From: Hyphomonas sp.
GTDB taxonomy: Bacteria > Pseudomonadota > Alphaproteobacteria > Caulobacterales > Hyphomonadaceae
Direction: 5' to 3'
Length of the DNA: 52,605 bases
Assembly (NCBI RefSeq): GCF_013823385.1
Contig: NZ_PNMA01000028.1
Coordinates: 1-52,605 of the forward strand
Below the pieces are notes generated by a model. The model saw only the letters and a list, made by a program, of their open reading frames with translations. It did not search any database and had not been told where the DNA came from. How positions within the stretch are numbered: position 1 is the stretch's first letter; each line of letters begins with the position of its first letter. A program made the position numbers and the translations under genes. Positions 18,362-27,283 of the stretch are shown here, piece after piece.

Positions 18362-19378
18362 ATGGCTGATATTAGCGGGGTTATCCCCGACTTCGAGATT
18401 GAAGACCTGCTGAAAAGCGGGGCAATCCGGTGCGAGGAAGCCCCGGAACCGGGCCAGATTCAGCCTGCCAGCCTCGATCTGCGCCTGGCCGTGGATGCCT
18501 ACCGCCTGCGCGCCAGCTTCCTGCCCGGCAAGGACCGCACCGTCGCAGAGATGCTGCAGGAGCCGGGCATCCATCTTCACCGGATCGACCTCACCCAGGA
18601 AGGCGCCGTTCTGGAAACCGGCTGCGTCTATCTCGTACCCCTGCAGGAATCCCTGCGCCTGCCCGCTGGCCTCTCGGCGCGGGCCAATCCGAAAAGCTCA
18701 ACAGGGCGGATCGACGTGTTCACACGCCTCGTCACCAATCGCAGCCGGGCCTTCGATGAAGTGCCCACCGGCTATTCCGGGCCCCTTTATCTGGAGGTCA
18801 GCCCGCGCACCTTCCCGATCAAGGTCCGCCCGGGAGACCGTCTCGCCCAGCTGCGCTTCAAAAAAAAGAAGCCTGAAACCCTGCGCGAGAAGATCGTCTC
18901 GATTGACCTTGAGCCCCCCGCGGGCCAGCCCGCCGGCTACCGGGCGAAAGCCCATTCCGGCGTCGTCGATCTGCGCGGCCTTGGCGCTCATGAGATCAGC
19001 CAGTTCTGGGAACCGGTCTATCCGAAGAACGGCCGCATCGTCCTCAATCCCGAAGAATTCTACATCCTCGTCAGCCGCGAGACCGTGAAGGTCCCCGCCA
19101 ATGAGGCCGCCGAGATGGCTCCCATCGCGCCGGAACTGGGCGAGTTCCGCGCCCATTATGCCGGCTTCTTCGATCCGGGCTTCGGCACCAACAAGGGCGG
19201 CAGCCGCGCCGTGCTGGAAGTGCGCTCGCGCGACGTGCCCTTCATCCTTGAGCATGGCCAGCCGGTCGCCAAGCTGATCTATGAGCCGATGACGGAAAAG
19301 CCCCGGCACCTCTATGGCGGCCAGGGCTCCAACTATCAGGGTCAGGGGCTGAAGCTCTCCAAACATTTCGCGGTTTGA
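18362..19378 (+). CDS. 2'-deoxycytidine 5'-triphosphate deaminase, long form
   Basis: 338 aa, about twice the size of the classical Dcd, as is usual for the alphaproteobacterial long form with two dUTPase-like domains. N-terminal part: QPASLDLRL, GRIDVFTRLVTN; C-terminal part: FRAHYAGFFDPGFG and VLEVRSRDVPFILEHGQPV. It would convert dCTP to dUTP for dTMP synthesis. ATG at 18362 (MADISGVIPD) is preceded by AGGGTGCAAGTG. Divergent from metZ across a short gap of 61 bp. Confidence 0.92.
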   Translation: MADISGVIPDFEIEDLLKSGAIRCEEAPEPGQIQPASLDLRLAVDAYRLRASFLPGKDRTVAEMLQEPGIHLHRIDLTQEGAVLETGCVYLVPLQESLRLPAGLSARANPKSSTGRIDVFTRLVTNRSRAFDEVPTGYSGPLYLEVSPRTFPIKVRPGDRLAQLRFKKKKPETLREKIVSIDLEPPAGQPAGYRAKAHSGVVDLRGLGAHEISQFWEPVYPKNGRIVLNPEEFYILVSRETVKVPANEAAEMAPIAPELGEFRAHYAGFFDPGFGTNKGGSRAVLEVRSRDVPFILEHGQPVAKLIYEPMTEKPRHLYGGQGSNYQGQGLKLSKHFAV

Positions 19379-19562
19379 CCCGATCGTCTGCCCCCGAAAA
19401 ATTCGAAAAAATCCAGACCGGAGGGAACAAGCGCGCGTCCCCTGCGTTAGTGGGTGACCCGGATTGTTTCGGGCTCGCACCTGCCGGTGACAAATTGCCT
19501 CCCAAGCCGGAGGCAGTCGCGTCATTGGGATGTTGCTCAATTAAAACACAAGAGGATTGCCC
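19379..19562 (+). other. Leader region with a hairpin before the small exported protein gene
   Basis: Noncoding by eye. It holds a hairpin TGCCTCC-CAAGCC-GGAGGCA (around 19496-19515) with no T-run after it. No clear -35/-10 pair was settled on. Confidence 0.4.
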
Positions 19563-19880
19563 ATGAAACTCCGCGTCCCTACCGCTATTGCCCTCAGCCT
19601 GGCCCTGTCGGTCGCCACCCCGGCCGCCGCTTTTGCCCAGGAAGCCCCGTCGCCGTTCCGTAGCGTGGAAGCCCAGACCTTCAGCGCCAACGATCTTCAG
19701 CGCTACGGCCTGTCCGACGAGCAGATCGCAACCGTCCAGTCCTACCAGCAGCAGGGCTATGAAGTTCAGGTGATGTCGCCGGAAGAAGCAGCCGACTATA
19801 CGGGCGGTATGTCGACCAACAATGTTCTGGCCATTATCGGCCTTGTTGCCCTCGTAGTTGTCGTGGCATCCGTTCTGTAA
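19563..19880 (+). CDS. Small exported protein with Gly-Gly and C-terminal membrane helix
   Basis: 105 aa. N-terminal signal peptide with likely cleavage after AFA (residues 23-25), a polar stretch of about 55 residues (SANDLQRYGLSDEQIATVQSY), a GG at residues 81-82, then a hydrophobic C-terminal helix (NVLAIIGLVALVVVVASVL). I know no family name. ATG at 19563 follows AGAGGA. Its TAA is directly followed by the ATG of a C39-like peptidase gene, so the two form an operon. Possibly a peptidase substrate, or simply a tail-anchored envelope protein. Confidence 0.8.
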   Translation: MKLRVPTAIALSLALSVATPAAAFAQEAPSPFRSVEAQTFSANDLQRYGLSDEQIATVQSYQQQGYEVQVMSPEEAADYTGGMSTNNVLAIIGLVALVVVVASVL

Positions 19881-20582
19881 ATGAAAGCGCAGGCGCTGTT
19901 TGCGGCCATGTCGCTGACCCTCAGCGCCTGCGCCACCCACCCCAGTACAGATCCGGCAAGCTTTGCCAGCCGGACCTCGACCAATAGTTTCGAAATGTTC
20001 GGCGCCGCCGTTTCCCCACCCGAAACGCTTCTGCTGCCGGTTCAGCATGACCAGCAGATAGACGGCGCGGCCTGCGGGGCGCACGCCCTTGCCAGCGCAG
20101 TGAACTACTGGCGCGGCCCCGGCACGGCCGCCGGCAACGACATCTTCCTCACCCATCCGCCCGCCGACACGAAGGCGGGCTATTCGATGGCTGAGCTGCA
20201 GGCGCTCGCCCAATCCCTTGGCCTCGTCAGCAGCGCCGTGCGCCTGCCGGCCGCAGGGCTTAAGACTGAACTGGAAGCAGGCCGGCCCGTGCTGGTTCCG
20301 GTACAGGTGCCGTCCATCTATGTTCAGACATGGCAGCTGCCCGGCGCCAATGTGCCGGTGATTGGCTTTCCGGCGAGTTTCATAACCTCCCGCGCCGCCT
20401 GGCTGTCAGAGAAGACCGGCAGCAATCTCCTCAATCACTACGTTCTGGTCGCCGGTTATGACGGAGACACTTTCATCGTGATGGAGCCGGTCATGGGTCT
20501 GCGGACGATCAGCGCCGACAGGCTGGCGCGTTACCGCGAGCCCTTCGGCAATGCGGCCATCGTGCTGAGCGCCGCGGACTAG
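19881..20582 (+). CDS. C39-like cysteine peptidase lipoprotein
   Basis: 233 aa. Signal peptide with lipobox LSAC (Cys17). The papain-like C39 pattern is visible: catalytic Cys65 in QQIDGAACGAHALASAVNYW, His186 in NHYVLVAGYDGDTF, and MEPVMGLRTIS where most members have a DP motif, so the third residue may be Glu202. No ABC transporter domains are attached, unlike bacteriocin exporters. It begins immediately after the stop of the small exported protein. Its TAG overlaps the stop of the convergent DUF481 gene. Confidence 0.85.
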   Translation: MKAQALFAAMSLTLSACATHPSTDPASFASRTSTNSFEMFGAAVSPPETLLLPVQHDQQIDGAACGAHALASAVNYWRGPGTAAGNDIFLTHPPADTKAGYSMAELQALAQSLGLVSSAVRLPAAGLKTELEAGRPVLVPVQVPSIYVQTWQLPGANVPVIGFPASFITSRAAWLSEKTGSNLLNHYVLVAGYDGDTFIVMEPVMGLRTISADRLARYREPFGNAAIVLSAAD

Positions 20583-21322
20583 CCCCCGAAAGCGTACACG
20601 ATCGAAAAGCGGGTCGCCGTATCGGTCGATTCAAAGCGGGGTTGCGGGCTGGTGTCGTGACGCACCTCAAACGAAAAGCGGGCCGACAGGCTCTTGGTGA
20701 GCAGCGCCGTCAGCGTGGTCTTGTTGCCGATCTGTGTGGATGTGTCGGCATAGATCAGGTTGGTGTTGTTCCCGAACTTCACGGCGTCATTGAATGTGTA
20801 TCCGAACTTCGACGCGGCGATGAATGAGAAGGACTCTTCCCAGCCTGCCGGAACCGTCTGGGGCGGCACGCCGGTTGTGGAGGCCTTCAAACGGTCGAAC
20901 TTGAGACCCGGACCGCCCTCAAGCGACCAGATGGCCGGCCCGCCCTCCAACACCTGCCAGCCCAGACCGCCGCCAACAAATGAGCGGCTATCGAAGGCGG
21001 AAAACTCGTCAATCTCGTGCGACAGGCGGGCAAAACCAAAAAGGCGATCATTCAGTGTGCGGTCCGATTGGCCTGCAAAAAACAGCCGGTTCTTGGTCTG
21101 GCTGCCATTCTTCGTGCCATAATCGGCGATGAATTCCACCCCGTTGCGCCAGGCTTGCGTCTCGTGGCTCATCTTGAGGCCGATGCCGAGATCGCTCGTC
21201 TCCGTATTGCCGGTGTTCAGCCCGGCACTGAATGAGCCTTCGCCCTTCCATGTCCCTTCCCCGGCAATTGCCGGCAGGGCGAGCCCGCTCACACTGGCGA
21301 TTATGGCGAGAATGACCTTCAT
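20579..21322 (-). CDS. DUF481 (YdiY-like) outer-membrane protein
   Basis: 247 aa. Signal peptide (ILAIIASVSGLALPAIA), then a beta-rich sequence of alternating residues: GSFSAGLNTGNTETSDLG, NRLFFAGQSDRTLNDRLFGFARL, GGGLGWQVLEGG, ending FSIVYAFGG with aromatic strands. This matches DUF481, salt- or acid-induced outer-membrane beta proteins of unknown function. Convergent with the C39-like gene, sharing the stop palindrome CTAG. Confidence 0.88.
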   Translation of the reverse strand: MKVILAIIASVSGLALPAIAGEGTWKGEGSFSAGLNTGNTETSDLGIGLKMSHETQAWRNGVEFIADYGTKNGSQTKNRLFFAGQSDRTLNDRLFGFARLSHEIDEFSAFDSRSFVGGGLGWQVLEGGPAIWSLEGGPGLKFDRLKASTTGVPPQTVPAGWEESFSFIAASKFGYTFNDAVKFGNNTNLIYADTSTQIGNKTTLTALLTKSLSARFSFEVRHDTSPQPRFESTDTATRFSIVYAFGG

Positions 21323-21386
21323 GCAGGCAGCTCCCTGTTCTCAACTTTGACTGAGGCGGCCGCCGGATCTGCGACCGCGCCTGTTG

Positions 21387-22118
21387 TCAAAACTTGAATG
21401 GGGGCAAGGAGTCGAACGCTTTTTTCAGTGCGTCGCCCCAACCGCTGGAGATTTGCGCGAAATAGGGGTCGTCCGCCTCGATCCGCTTGGAGGCTCCAAG
21501 CCGAATCGCATCCTTTTCGATGATCTGCAGGTCCAGCGGCAGGCCCACCGAGAGGTTCGCCTTCACGGTGGAATCGAACGACACCATGAGCAGCTTCACC
21601 GCCTCTTCCACACTCATCCCCGGATCATAGGCGCGCACCAGAATCGGCCGGCCATACTTGGTCTCGCCGATCTGGAAGAAGGGCGTGTCATCGCTCGCCT
21701 CGATGAAATTGCCTTCCGGATAGATCAGGAAAAGCCGCGGCTCGATGCCCTTGATCTGGCCGCCGAGGATCATGGTGGAGTTGAAGGTGGAATCTGCCTT
21801 CTGCCCCGTGGCCGCGTTCGCCTGGATCACTTCCCGCAACGTTTCGCCCACAAGCCGTGCAATCTGGAACATGGTCGGCAGTTCGAGAATGGAGGGGCGC
21901 CGCTCCGAAGGCGCCTTGGTGCGCTCCTCCAGAATGCTGACCACCGACTGGGTCGTCGCCAGGTTGCCAGCGGTCATCAGCACCAGGGCCCGCTCGCCGG
22001 GCACAGACCAGGTAAACAGCTTGCGGAACTTGGACACATTGTCGACGCCCGCATTGGTGCGGGTGTCCGACATGAAGACCAGTCCGCGATCGAGCTTCAT
22101 TCCGACACAATACGTCAT
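21387..22118 (-). CDS. Anbu, proteasome-like peptidase subunit
   Basis: 243 aa. The start MTYCVGMKLDRGLVFMSDTRT is the Anbu hallmark; Thr2 would be the N-terminal nucleophile after Met removal, with acidic D18 and a downstream Lys32. Further matches: KLFTWSVPGERALVLMTAGNL and MILGGQIKG. Anbu forms HslV/proteasome-related assemblies but its activity and substrate are not settled. Last gene of a minus-strand cluster with transglutaminase-like, alpha-E and ATP-grasp genes, the standard Anbu neighbourhood. Confidence 0.95.
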   Translation of the reverse strand: MTYCVGMKLDRGLVFMSDTRTNAGVDNVSKFRKLFTWSVPGERALVLMTAGNLATTQSVVSILEERTKAPSERRPSILELPTMFQIARLVGETLREVIQANAATGQKADSTFNSTMILGGQIKGIEPRLFLIYPEGNFIEASDDTPFFQIGETKYGRPILVRAYDPGMSVEEAVKLLMVSFDSTVKANLSVGLPLDLQIIEKDAIRLGASKRIEADDPYFAQISSGWGDALKKAFDSLPPFKF

Positions 22119-22142
22119 GGGTGAGCCGCTTTGGGCGCCTTC

Positions 22143-22946
22143 TTATTGTTGTTGCACCTGGATCAGGACATTCATCGATTCGGTGGCCTCACCGAAGCGC
22201 ATACCTGAAACAGGAGCGGTCTCGGCATAGTCAAGACCTGTCGCCACGCGAACATAGCGGTCATCGGGCGAGATGGCATTGGAAACATCAAACCCCACCC
22301 AGCCAAGCCCCTCGACATGAACCTCTGCCCAGGCATGGCCTGCCTCCTGCTCCACCCGGTCGTTCATCATCAGATAGCCGCCCGCATAGCGCGCCGGATA
22401 GCCTAGCAGGCGCGCAGCCGAAATGAAGATGTGCGCATGATCCTGGCAGACGCCATGGCCAGCCTCGACCGCCTCTTCCGCCTTCGTGTCCGCGTCCGTG
22501 TGGCCGGTTTCATAGCGCACCGCGCCGCGCACGATCTCGGCCAGCGCATGCAGGCGCGGCACGTCGCCGCCGCTGGCATCGGGAACAGCCTTGGCGAGGC
22601 GGCGGATATGCGGCCCAGGGCGGGTCAGCGGGGTGGCGCGCCGGAACAGCCAGAGCGGCGCAAAGCCCGTATGCGGCCCAACCACCCCGGCCGTATCGCG
22701 CACATCCACTTCGCCTTCGCAGGTGATCGTCAGTTCCGAATGCCCCGACTCCATACTGACGAGATGCACATGGTTTGCATGCTGATCATCAAACTCTGCC
22801 TCCACCTTTCCGCCGTCGATGACGGTTCGCCAGCTCAGAACCTGCTGACTTGGGCGCGGCTTGGGCGTCATGCGGAGTTGCAACAGGCCGTAACCGACCG
22901 GGTTGTCGTAGACCGAACGCGTCTTGTGCAGGATCCTGAGAAGCAT
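22143..22946 (-). CDS. Transglutaminase-like protein (Anbu cluster)
   Basis: 267 aa. N-terminal beta domain (bacterial transglutaminase-like N region, YGLLQLRMTPKPRPSQQV) then a papain-like transglutaminase core with Cys in AGHGVCQDHAHIFISAARL, His in HAWAEVHVEGLGWVGFDV and Asp in the same run. The triad is complete. Family members are thought to cut or form amide bonds. 24 bp upstream of Anbu and 11 bp downstream of the alpha-E gene, so cotranscribed. Confidence 0.94.
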   Translation of the reverse strand: MLLRILHKTRSVYDNPVGYGLLQLRMTPKPRPSQQVLSWRTVIDGGKVEAEFDDQHANHVHLVSMESGHSELTITCEGEVDVRDTAGVVGPHTGFAPLWLFRRATPLTRPGPHIRRLAKAVPDASGGDVPRLHALAEIVRGAVRYETGHTDADTKAEEAVEAGHGVCQDHAHIFISAARLLGYPARYAGGYLMMNDRVEQEAGHAWAEVHVEGLGWVGFDVSNAISPDDRYVRVATGLDYAETAPVSGMRFGEATESMNVLIQVQQQ

Positions 22947-22957
22947 GTTTCCTGTCC

Positions 22958-23899
22958 TCAGTTATAGAAACGGAAGTCCTGCTCGACCTGATGGGCGAGC
23001 GCGTTGTTGTTCTGGATGAAGGCCAGCAGAAATTCGTGCAGGCCGCTATCCATGATGCGTTCGATGCTGCGATCTTCCAGATCATCCCGCATCGAGAGCG
23101 CCATACCCAGGCTCGGCGCGCGGGTGCTGTAGTCTGCACACAGATGACCAAGGTTTCCAGCAATCTTGCGCAGGCAATACAGCAGCGATCGCGGCATCCG
23201 CCGGTCAAGGATCAGGAAGTCGGCAATCGTGCTGGCGCGCGCCTCTCCGCCATAAAGCCATCGGAACGCCCGCTCCGCCGAGGCCGACCGCAGGATGGAT
23301 TCCCATTGCACATTGTCCAGCGTGGAGCCCACCAGCGTCACCGATGGCAACAGCACATAGTATTTCACGTCCAGAATACGGGCGATGTTGTCCGCCCGCT
23401 CCACAAAGGTGCCAATGCGCGCAAAGTTGTAGATGTCATTGCGCAGCATGGTGCCGACCGTTGCGCCGCGCACCAGTGAGCTCTGCTTGCGGATGATCCC
23501 CAGAACCTCCGGCAACTCCGTTTCCTTGATCGGGCGCGCCAGGACATCCTTGAGCACGATCCAGGATTCGTTGACGGCCTCCCACACTTCTCGTGTCAGC
23601 GCCGTGCGCACCAGGCGGGCATTGTTGCGCGCCGCCTCGGTCACGGAAATGACCGAGGACGGATTGCCCGCATCGCGCAGCAGGAAATTGACCACGCTCG
23701 GGCCATCGAATTTGCCGCCCGAAGCGAGGAAATCATGGCGGGCAGAGGCGGTATCAATGATGGAGGCCCATTCATCCTCGGCATGGTCGGACCGGGTGAG
23801 CGCCATGCGGAACCCCGCATCGACGAGGCGCGCCGTATTCTCGCTCCGCTCCAGATAACGGAACATCCAGAAGAGGCCGCCTGCGGTTTTGCCCAGCAT
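22958..23899 (-). CDS. Alpha-E domain protein (DUF403)
   Basis: 313-aa all-helical protein. LGKTAGGLFWMFRYLERSEN at the N-terminus is the alpha-E signature, with a repeat-like run of acidic helices to the end. Alpha-E proteins nearly always travel with circularly permuted ATP-grasp enzymes and are proposed to aid or carry the modified substrate. ATG at 23899, four bases after the ATP-grasp stop. Confidence 0.94.
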   Translation of the reverse strand: MLGKTAGGLFWMFRYLERSENTARLVDAGFRMALTRSDHAEDEWASIIDTASARHDFLASGGKFDGPSVVNFLLRDAGNPSSVISVTEAARNNARLVRTALTREVWEAVNESWIVLKDVLARPIKETELPEVLGIIRKQSSLVRGATVGTMLRNDIYNFARIGTFVERADNIARILDVKYYVLLPSVTLVGSTLDNVQWESILRSASAERAFRWLYGGEARASTIADFLILDRRMPRSLLYCLRKIAGNLGHLCADYSTRAPSLGMALSMRDDLEDRSIERIMDSGLHEFLLAFIQNNNALAHQVEQDFRFYN

Positions 23900-23903
23900 C
23901 GCC

Positions 23904-25331
23904 CTATTCCTCCAGAACCCAGGTGTCTTTCGTCCCGCCGCCCTGGCTGGAGTTCACCACCAGAGACCCTTTCTTCAACGCCACGCGCGTCAGGCCGCCG
24001 GGAGTTATATTTATGCCGTCAGGCGACACCAGCACGAAGGGGCGAAGGTCCACATGGCGCGGCGCAAGGCCCGCGCGGGTGAGGATCGGCACGGTGGAGA
24101 GCGCCAGCGTCGGCTGGGCAATATAGGCGGCCGGGCGCGCCTGAAGCTTGGCGCGGAAAGCTTCAATCTCTTTCTTGGAAGCAGCCGGCCCCACCAGCAT
24201 TCCGTACCCGCCCGATCCGTGGACTTCCTTCACCACCAGTTCGTGCAGATGCTCGAGCACATAGGCAAGCGATGAGGGCTCAGAGCAGCGCCAGGTGGGC
24301 ACATTCTTCAGGATGGGTTTTTCGCCGGTATAGAACTGAACAATGTCGGGCATATAGGAATAGATTGCCTTGTCATCGGCAATCCCGGTGCCCGGCGCAT
24401 TGGCGATGGTGATGCCTCCGGCGCGGTAGATATCCAGAATGCCGGGCACGCCCAGCATCGAGTCCGGGCGGAAGTTCAGCGGGTCGAGATATTCGTCATC
24501 CACCCGGCGATAGAGCACATCGATGGGTGTATAGCCGAGCGTCGTGCGCATCGCGATCCGCCCGTTCACCACGCGCAGGTCATGCCCCTCCACCAGTTCG
24601 GCGCCCATCTGGTCGGCCAGGAAGGCGTGTTCATAATAGGCAGAGTTGTGGATGCCGGGCGTAAGCACCGCCACCACAGGGCGGCCGGTACACGCCGCCG
24701 GCGCGCAGGCCGCCAGAGAGCGGCGCAGGGATTTGGGATAATCGCTGACCGGCCGTACACGGATTTTCGTGAACAGTTCCGGAAACATGTGGAGCATCGT
24801 TTCCCGGTTCTCCAGCATGTAGGAGACCCCGGACGGCGTGCGGGCATTGTCCTCCAGAACGAAGAACTCGTTCTCGCTGGTGCGCACCAGATCAACGCCG
24901 ACGATATGGGTGTAAACCTTTGCCGGGGGCACCACGCCGATCATCTTCGGCAGGAAGGCGTCATTGTTCTGGATCAGCTCGACCGGGATACGCCCCGCCC
25001 GCAGGATTTCCTGGCGATGATAGATGTCGTGCAGGAACGCGTTGATCGCGCGCACCCGCTGCTCGATGCCTTTGGTGAGCTTGGCCCATTCCTTGCCGGA
25101 GATGATCCGGGGCACGATGTCGAACGGGATCAGCCGCTCATCGGCATCAGCGGCGCCATAGACGTTGAAGGTAATGCCCGTCCGGCGGAAGAAAGTCTCC
25201 GCTTCACGGGCCTTCCGGCGCAGCCGCTCGGGCGGCTCGTCGGCAAACCAATCGCAATAACGGGAATAAGGGGCGCGGGGTTTTTCACCGCTGCCGTCCA
25301 TCTCGTTGAAAAACCGTGGAGTTTCAGCCAT
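23904..25331 (-). CDS. Circularly permuted ATP-grasp protein (DUF404/407)
   Basis: 475 aa. Sequence such as RNAFLHDIYHRQ-like (INAFLHDIYHRQEILRAG), FVLEDNARTPSGVSYMLENR, VAVLTPGIHNSAYYEHAFLA and VVKEVHGSGGYGMLVGP identifies the CP-ATP-grasp type 2 family. ATP-grasp enzymes ligate carboxylates to amines, here probably peptide-bond-like ligation. First gene of the Anbu cluster. Start 25331 (MAETPRFF) is taken; a second Met eleven codons in is possible. Predicted role within the cluster is inference from gene association. Confidence 0.94.
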   Translation of the reverse strand: MAETPRFFNEMDGSGEKPRAPYSRYCDWFADEPPERLRRKAREAETFFRRTGITFNVYGAADADERLIPFDIVPRIISGKEWAKLTKGIEQRVRAINAFLHDIYHRQEILRAGRIPVELIQNNDAFLPKMIGVVPPAKVYTHIVGVDLVRTSENEFFVLEDNARTPSGVSYMLENRETMLHMFPELFTKIRVRPVSDYPKSLRRSLAACAPAACTGRPVVAVLTPGIHNSAYYEHAFLADQMGAELVEGHDLRVVNGRIAMRTTLGYTPIDVLYRRVDDEYLDPLNFRPDSMLGVPGILDIYRAGGITIANAPGTGIADDKAIYSYMPDIVQFYTGEKPILKNVPTWRCSEPSSLAYVLEHLHELVVKEVHGSGGYGMLVGPAASKKEIEAFRAKLQARPAAYIAQPTLALSTVPILTRAGLAPRHVDLRPFVLVSPDGINITPGGLTRVALKKGSLVVNSSQGGGTKDTWVLEE

Positions 25332-25450
25332 CGGCGTATCCTTACGCCGTATTTTGCAGCACTCAACGCCCTTCTCTTAGGCGCCCCCTTGCGGCCAAAC
25401 CCGCCTGCAAATCATGCAAACAGGTGCTTTTACTGCACAAATGGCCAGCA

Positions 25451-27283
25451 TCACCCCTGCGGGGCGAGCGGCACAAGCGGCCAGAAAATCGGGATCACGA
25501 TCGCGGCAACCACCACAAAGATCATGTTCAGCGGCAGGCCAAACCTTACAAAGTCCATGAAGGCATAGCCGCCCGCGCGGTAAACCAGCGTGTTGGTCTG
25601 GTATCCGATGGGCGTGGCAAAGCTGGCGCTCGCGGCAAACATCACCGCCACGATGAAGGGTCGCGGGTCAACGCCCATCCCGTTGGCAAGGCCAATCGCC
25701 AGCGGCGTGATCAGGATCGCCGCCGCATTGTTGCTCATGACCTCCGTGATGAAGGACGTGAAGGCATAGACGATGATCAACAGGATAAGCGGCCCGGCCC
25801 CTCCCGCGATCTGCGAGAGCAGGCCGACCACCACTGCCGCCGCGCCCGTCTTATCCATCGCCGTGCCGAGCGCCAGCATGCCGAAGATCAGCATCAGAAT
25901 ATCCCACTGGATCGAGCGGTAGGCCTCCTGATGATCGAGGCAGCCGAAGGCGACCACAGCCGTGGCCGCGATCAGGGCAAGGCCGGCAATCGGCATCAGC
26001 TCGATGGCCGCAAGCCCCATTACCATCAGCACGGCGGCAATCGCCACCGGCGCCTTGTCCCGCCGGATCGCGCGATCAGAGCTTTCGGTGAGGTTGTTCA
26101 GAAGGCCCTCGTCAAACATCTCGCGCATGCCGCGCGGCGGGCCTTCCAGCAGAACGGTATCACCCACTTCAAAGCGCAGCTCGTTGATCTGGGAGGCCAT
26201 GTTCTCGCCGCGCCGGTGGATGGCGAGCACGTAGACGCCGTAAAGGCGCGCCAGGCCAAGACCGGCGAGGCGCCGCCCGATGAGCCGCGAATGCGGGCCG
26301 ATGACGCCTTCCATGATCACGGTCTCGGTGGTCTGCACCGGCTCGAAGGAGGCCTGTTTCCCGCCCTGCGTTCCGATGGCAATGCTGCCGGCCTCCTTGA
26401 GGGTGAGCATTTCCGAAACCGGCGAGCGCAGCACGATCCGGTCGCCTGCCTGCAGCACGATCTTCTTCAGGTCTGCCCGCAGTGACACGCCCTCCCGGAA
26501 CACGTCGATGACGGTGAACCCCTTCTCCGCCGTGAACCCCGTCTCGGCGATCGTCTTGCCGATCAGATCGGAGTTCAGCGGGATCAGGATCTGCGCAATG
26601 AAGCGGCGCTCCTTCTGATCCGGCAGCATCGCCGCCAGCGTCTCCCGTTTGGGCAGCAGGAAGGGGCCAAGCACAGAGGTATAAGTGACCCCCACGGCCG
26701 CAAAGATCATCCCCGCCAGCGTAATCTCGAACATCCCGAACGGCGCCATGCCCTGGCTCTGAGAGACGCCATCGACGAGAATATTGGTCGAAGTGCCGAT
26801 CAGGGTGGTGGTGCCGCCGAAGATGGCCGCAAAGGACAGCGGCATCAGCAGCTTGGACGGGGCAATCTTGATCGCCTTGGCAAGGCGTATGGCAACGGGG
26901 ATCAGAATGATCACGACCGGCGTGTTGTTGATGAAGGCGGAGAGAAAGATGACAGCCGCCATCATCACCATGATGGCGATCGCCGGTGATCCTCCGTTCG
27001 CCAGCCTGACGACCACCCGGCCCACATAGTCGATCACCCCGGTTCGCTCGAGCGCCGCCGACAGGATGAACATCGCCGCCACGGTGATCGGCGCCGAGTT
27101 GGAGAACACCGCGATCGTCTCGTTGACCGACAGGATGCCCGTCAGCATCAGCGCGCCCATCGCGATCAGGGCAACCACATCGGCCGGTATTTTCTCCCGG
27201 ATGAAACCAAAAAATACAAAGACAACAAGGATCAGAACGAAACTGATCTGGAAGACCGAACTCTCGAGGAGCGGAGCGAGCAT
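25451..27283 (-). CDS. SLC13/DASS-like anion permease with two RCK_C domains
   Basis: 610-aa membrane transporter. Two blocks of hydrophobic helices (about residues 1-210 and 400-610) flank a cytosolic region with two TrkA-C (RCK_C) domains (about 210-385), the usual plan of this SLC13 group. Telling stretches: AFINNTPVVIILIPVAIRLA, GGTTTLIGTSTNILVDG, and near the end MSNNAAAILITPLAIGLA. It would move sulfate, dicarboxylates or similar anions with sodium; the substrate is unknown. Lies upstream of the ATP-grasp gene on the same strand with 119 bp between. Confidence 0.93.
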   Translation of the reverse strand: MLAPLLESSVFQISFVLILVVFVFFGFIREKIPADVVALIAMGALMLTGILSVNETIAVFSNSAPITVAAMFILSAALERTGVIDYVGRVVVRLANGGSPAIAIMVMMAAVIFLSAFINNTPVVIILIPVAIRLAKAIKIAPSKLLMPLSFAAIFGGTTTLIGTSTNILVDGVSQSQGMAPFGMFEITLAGMIFAAVGVTYTSVLGPFLLPKRETLAAMLPDQKERRFIAQILIPLNSDLIGKTIAETGFTAEKGFTVIDVFREGVSLRADLKKIVLQAGDRIVLRSPVSEMLTLKEAGSIAIGTQGGKQASFEPVQTTETVIMEGVIGPHSRLIGRRLAGLGLARLYGVYVLAIHRRGENMASQINELRFEVGDTVLLEGPPRGMREMFDEGLLNNLTESSDRAIRRDKAPVAIAAVLMVMGLAAIELMPIAGLALIAATAVVAFGCLDHQEAYRSIQWDILMLIFGMLALGTAMDKTGAAAVVVGLLSQIAGGAGPLILLIIVYAFTSFITEVMSNNAAAILITPLAIGLANGMGVDPRPFIVAVMFAASASFATPIGYQTNTLVYRAGGYAFMDFVRFGLPLNMIFVVVAAIVIPIFWPLVPLAPQG

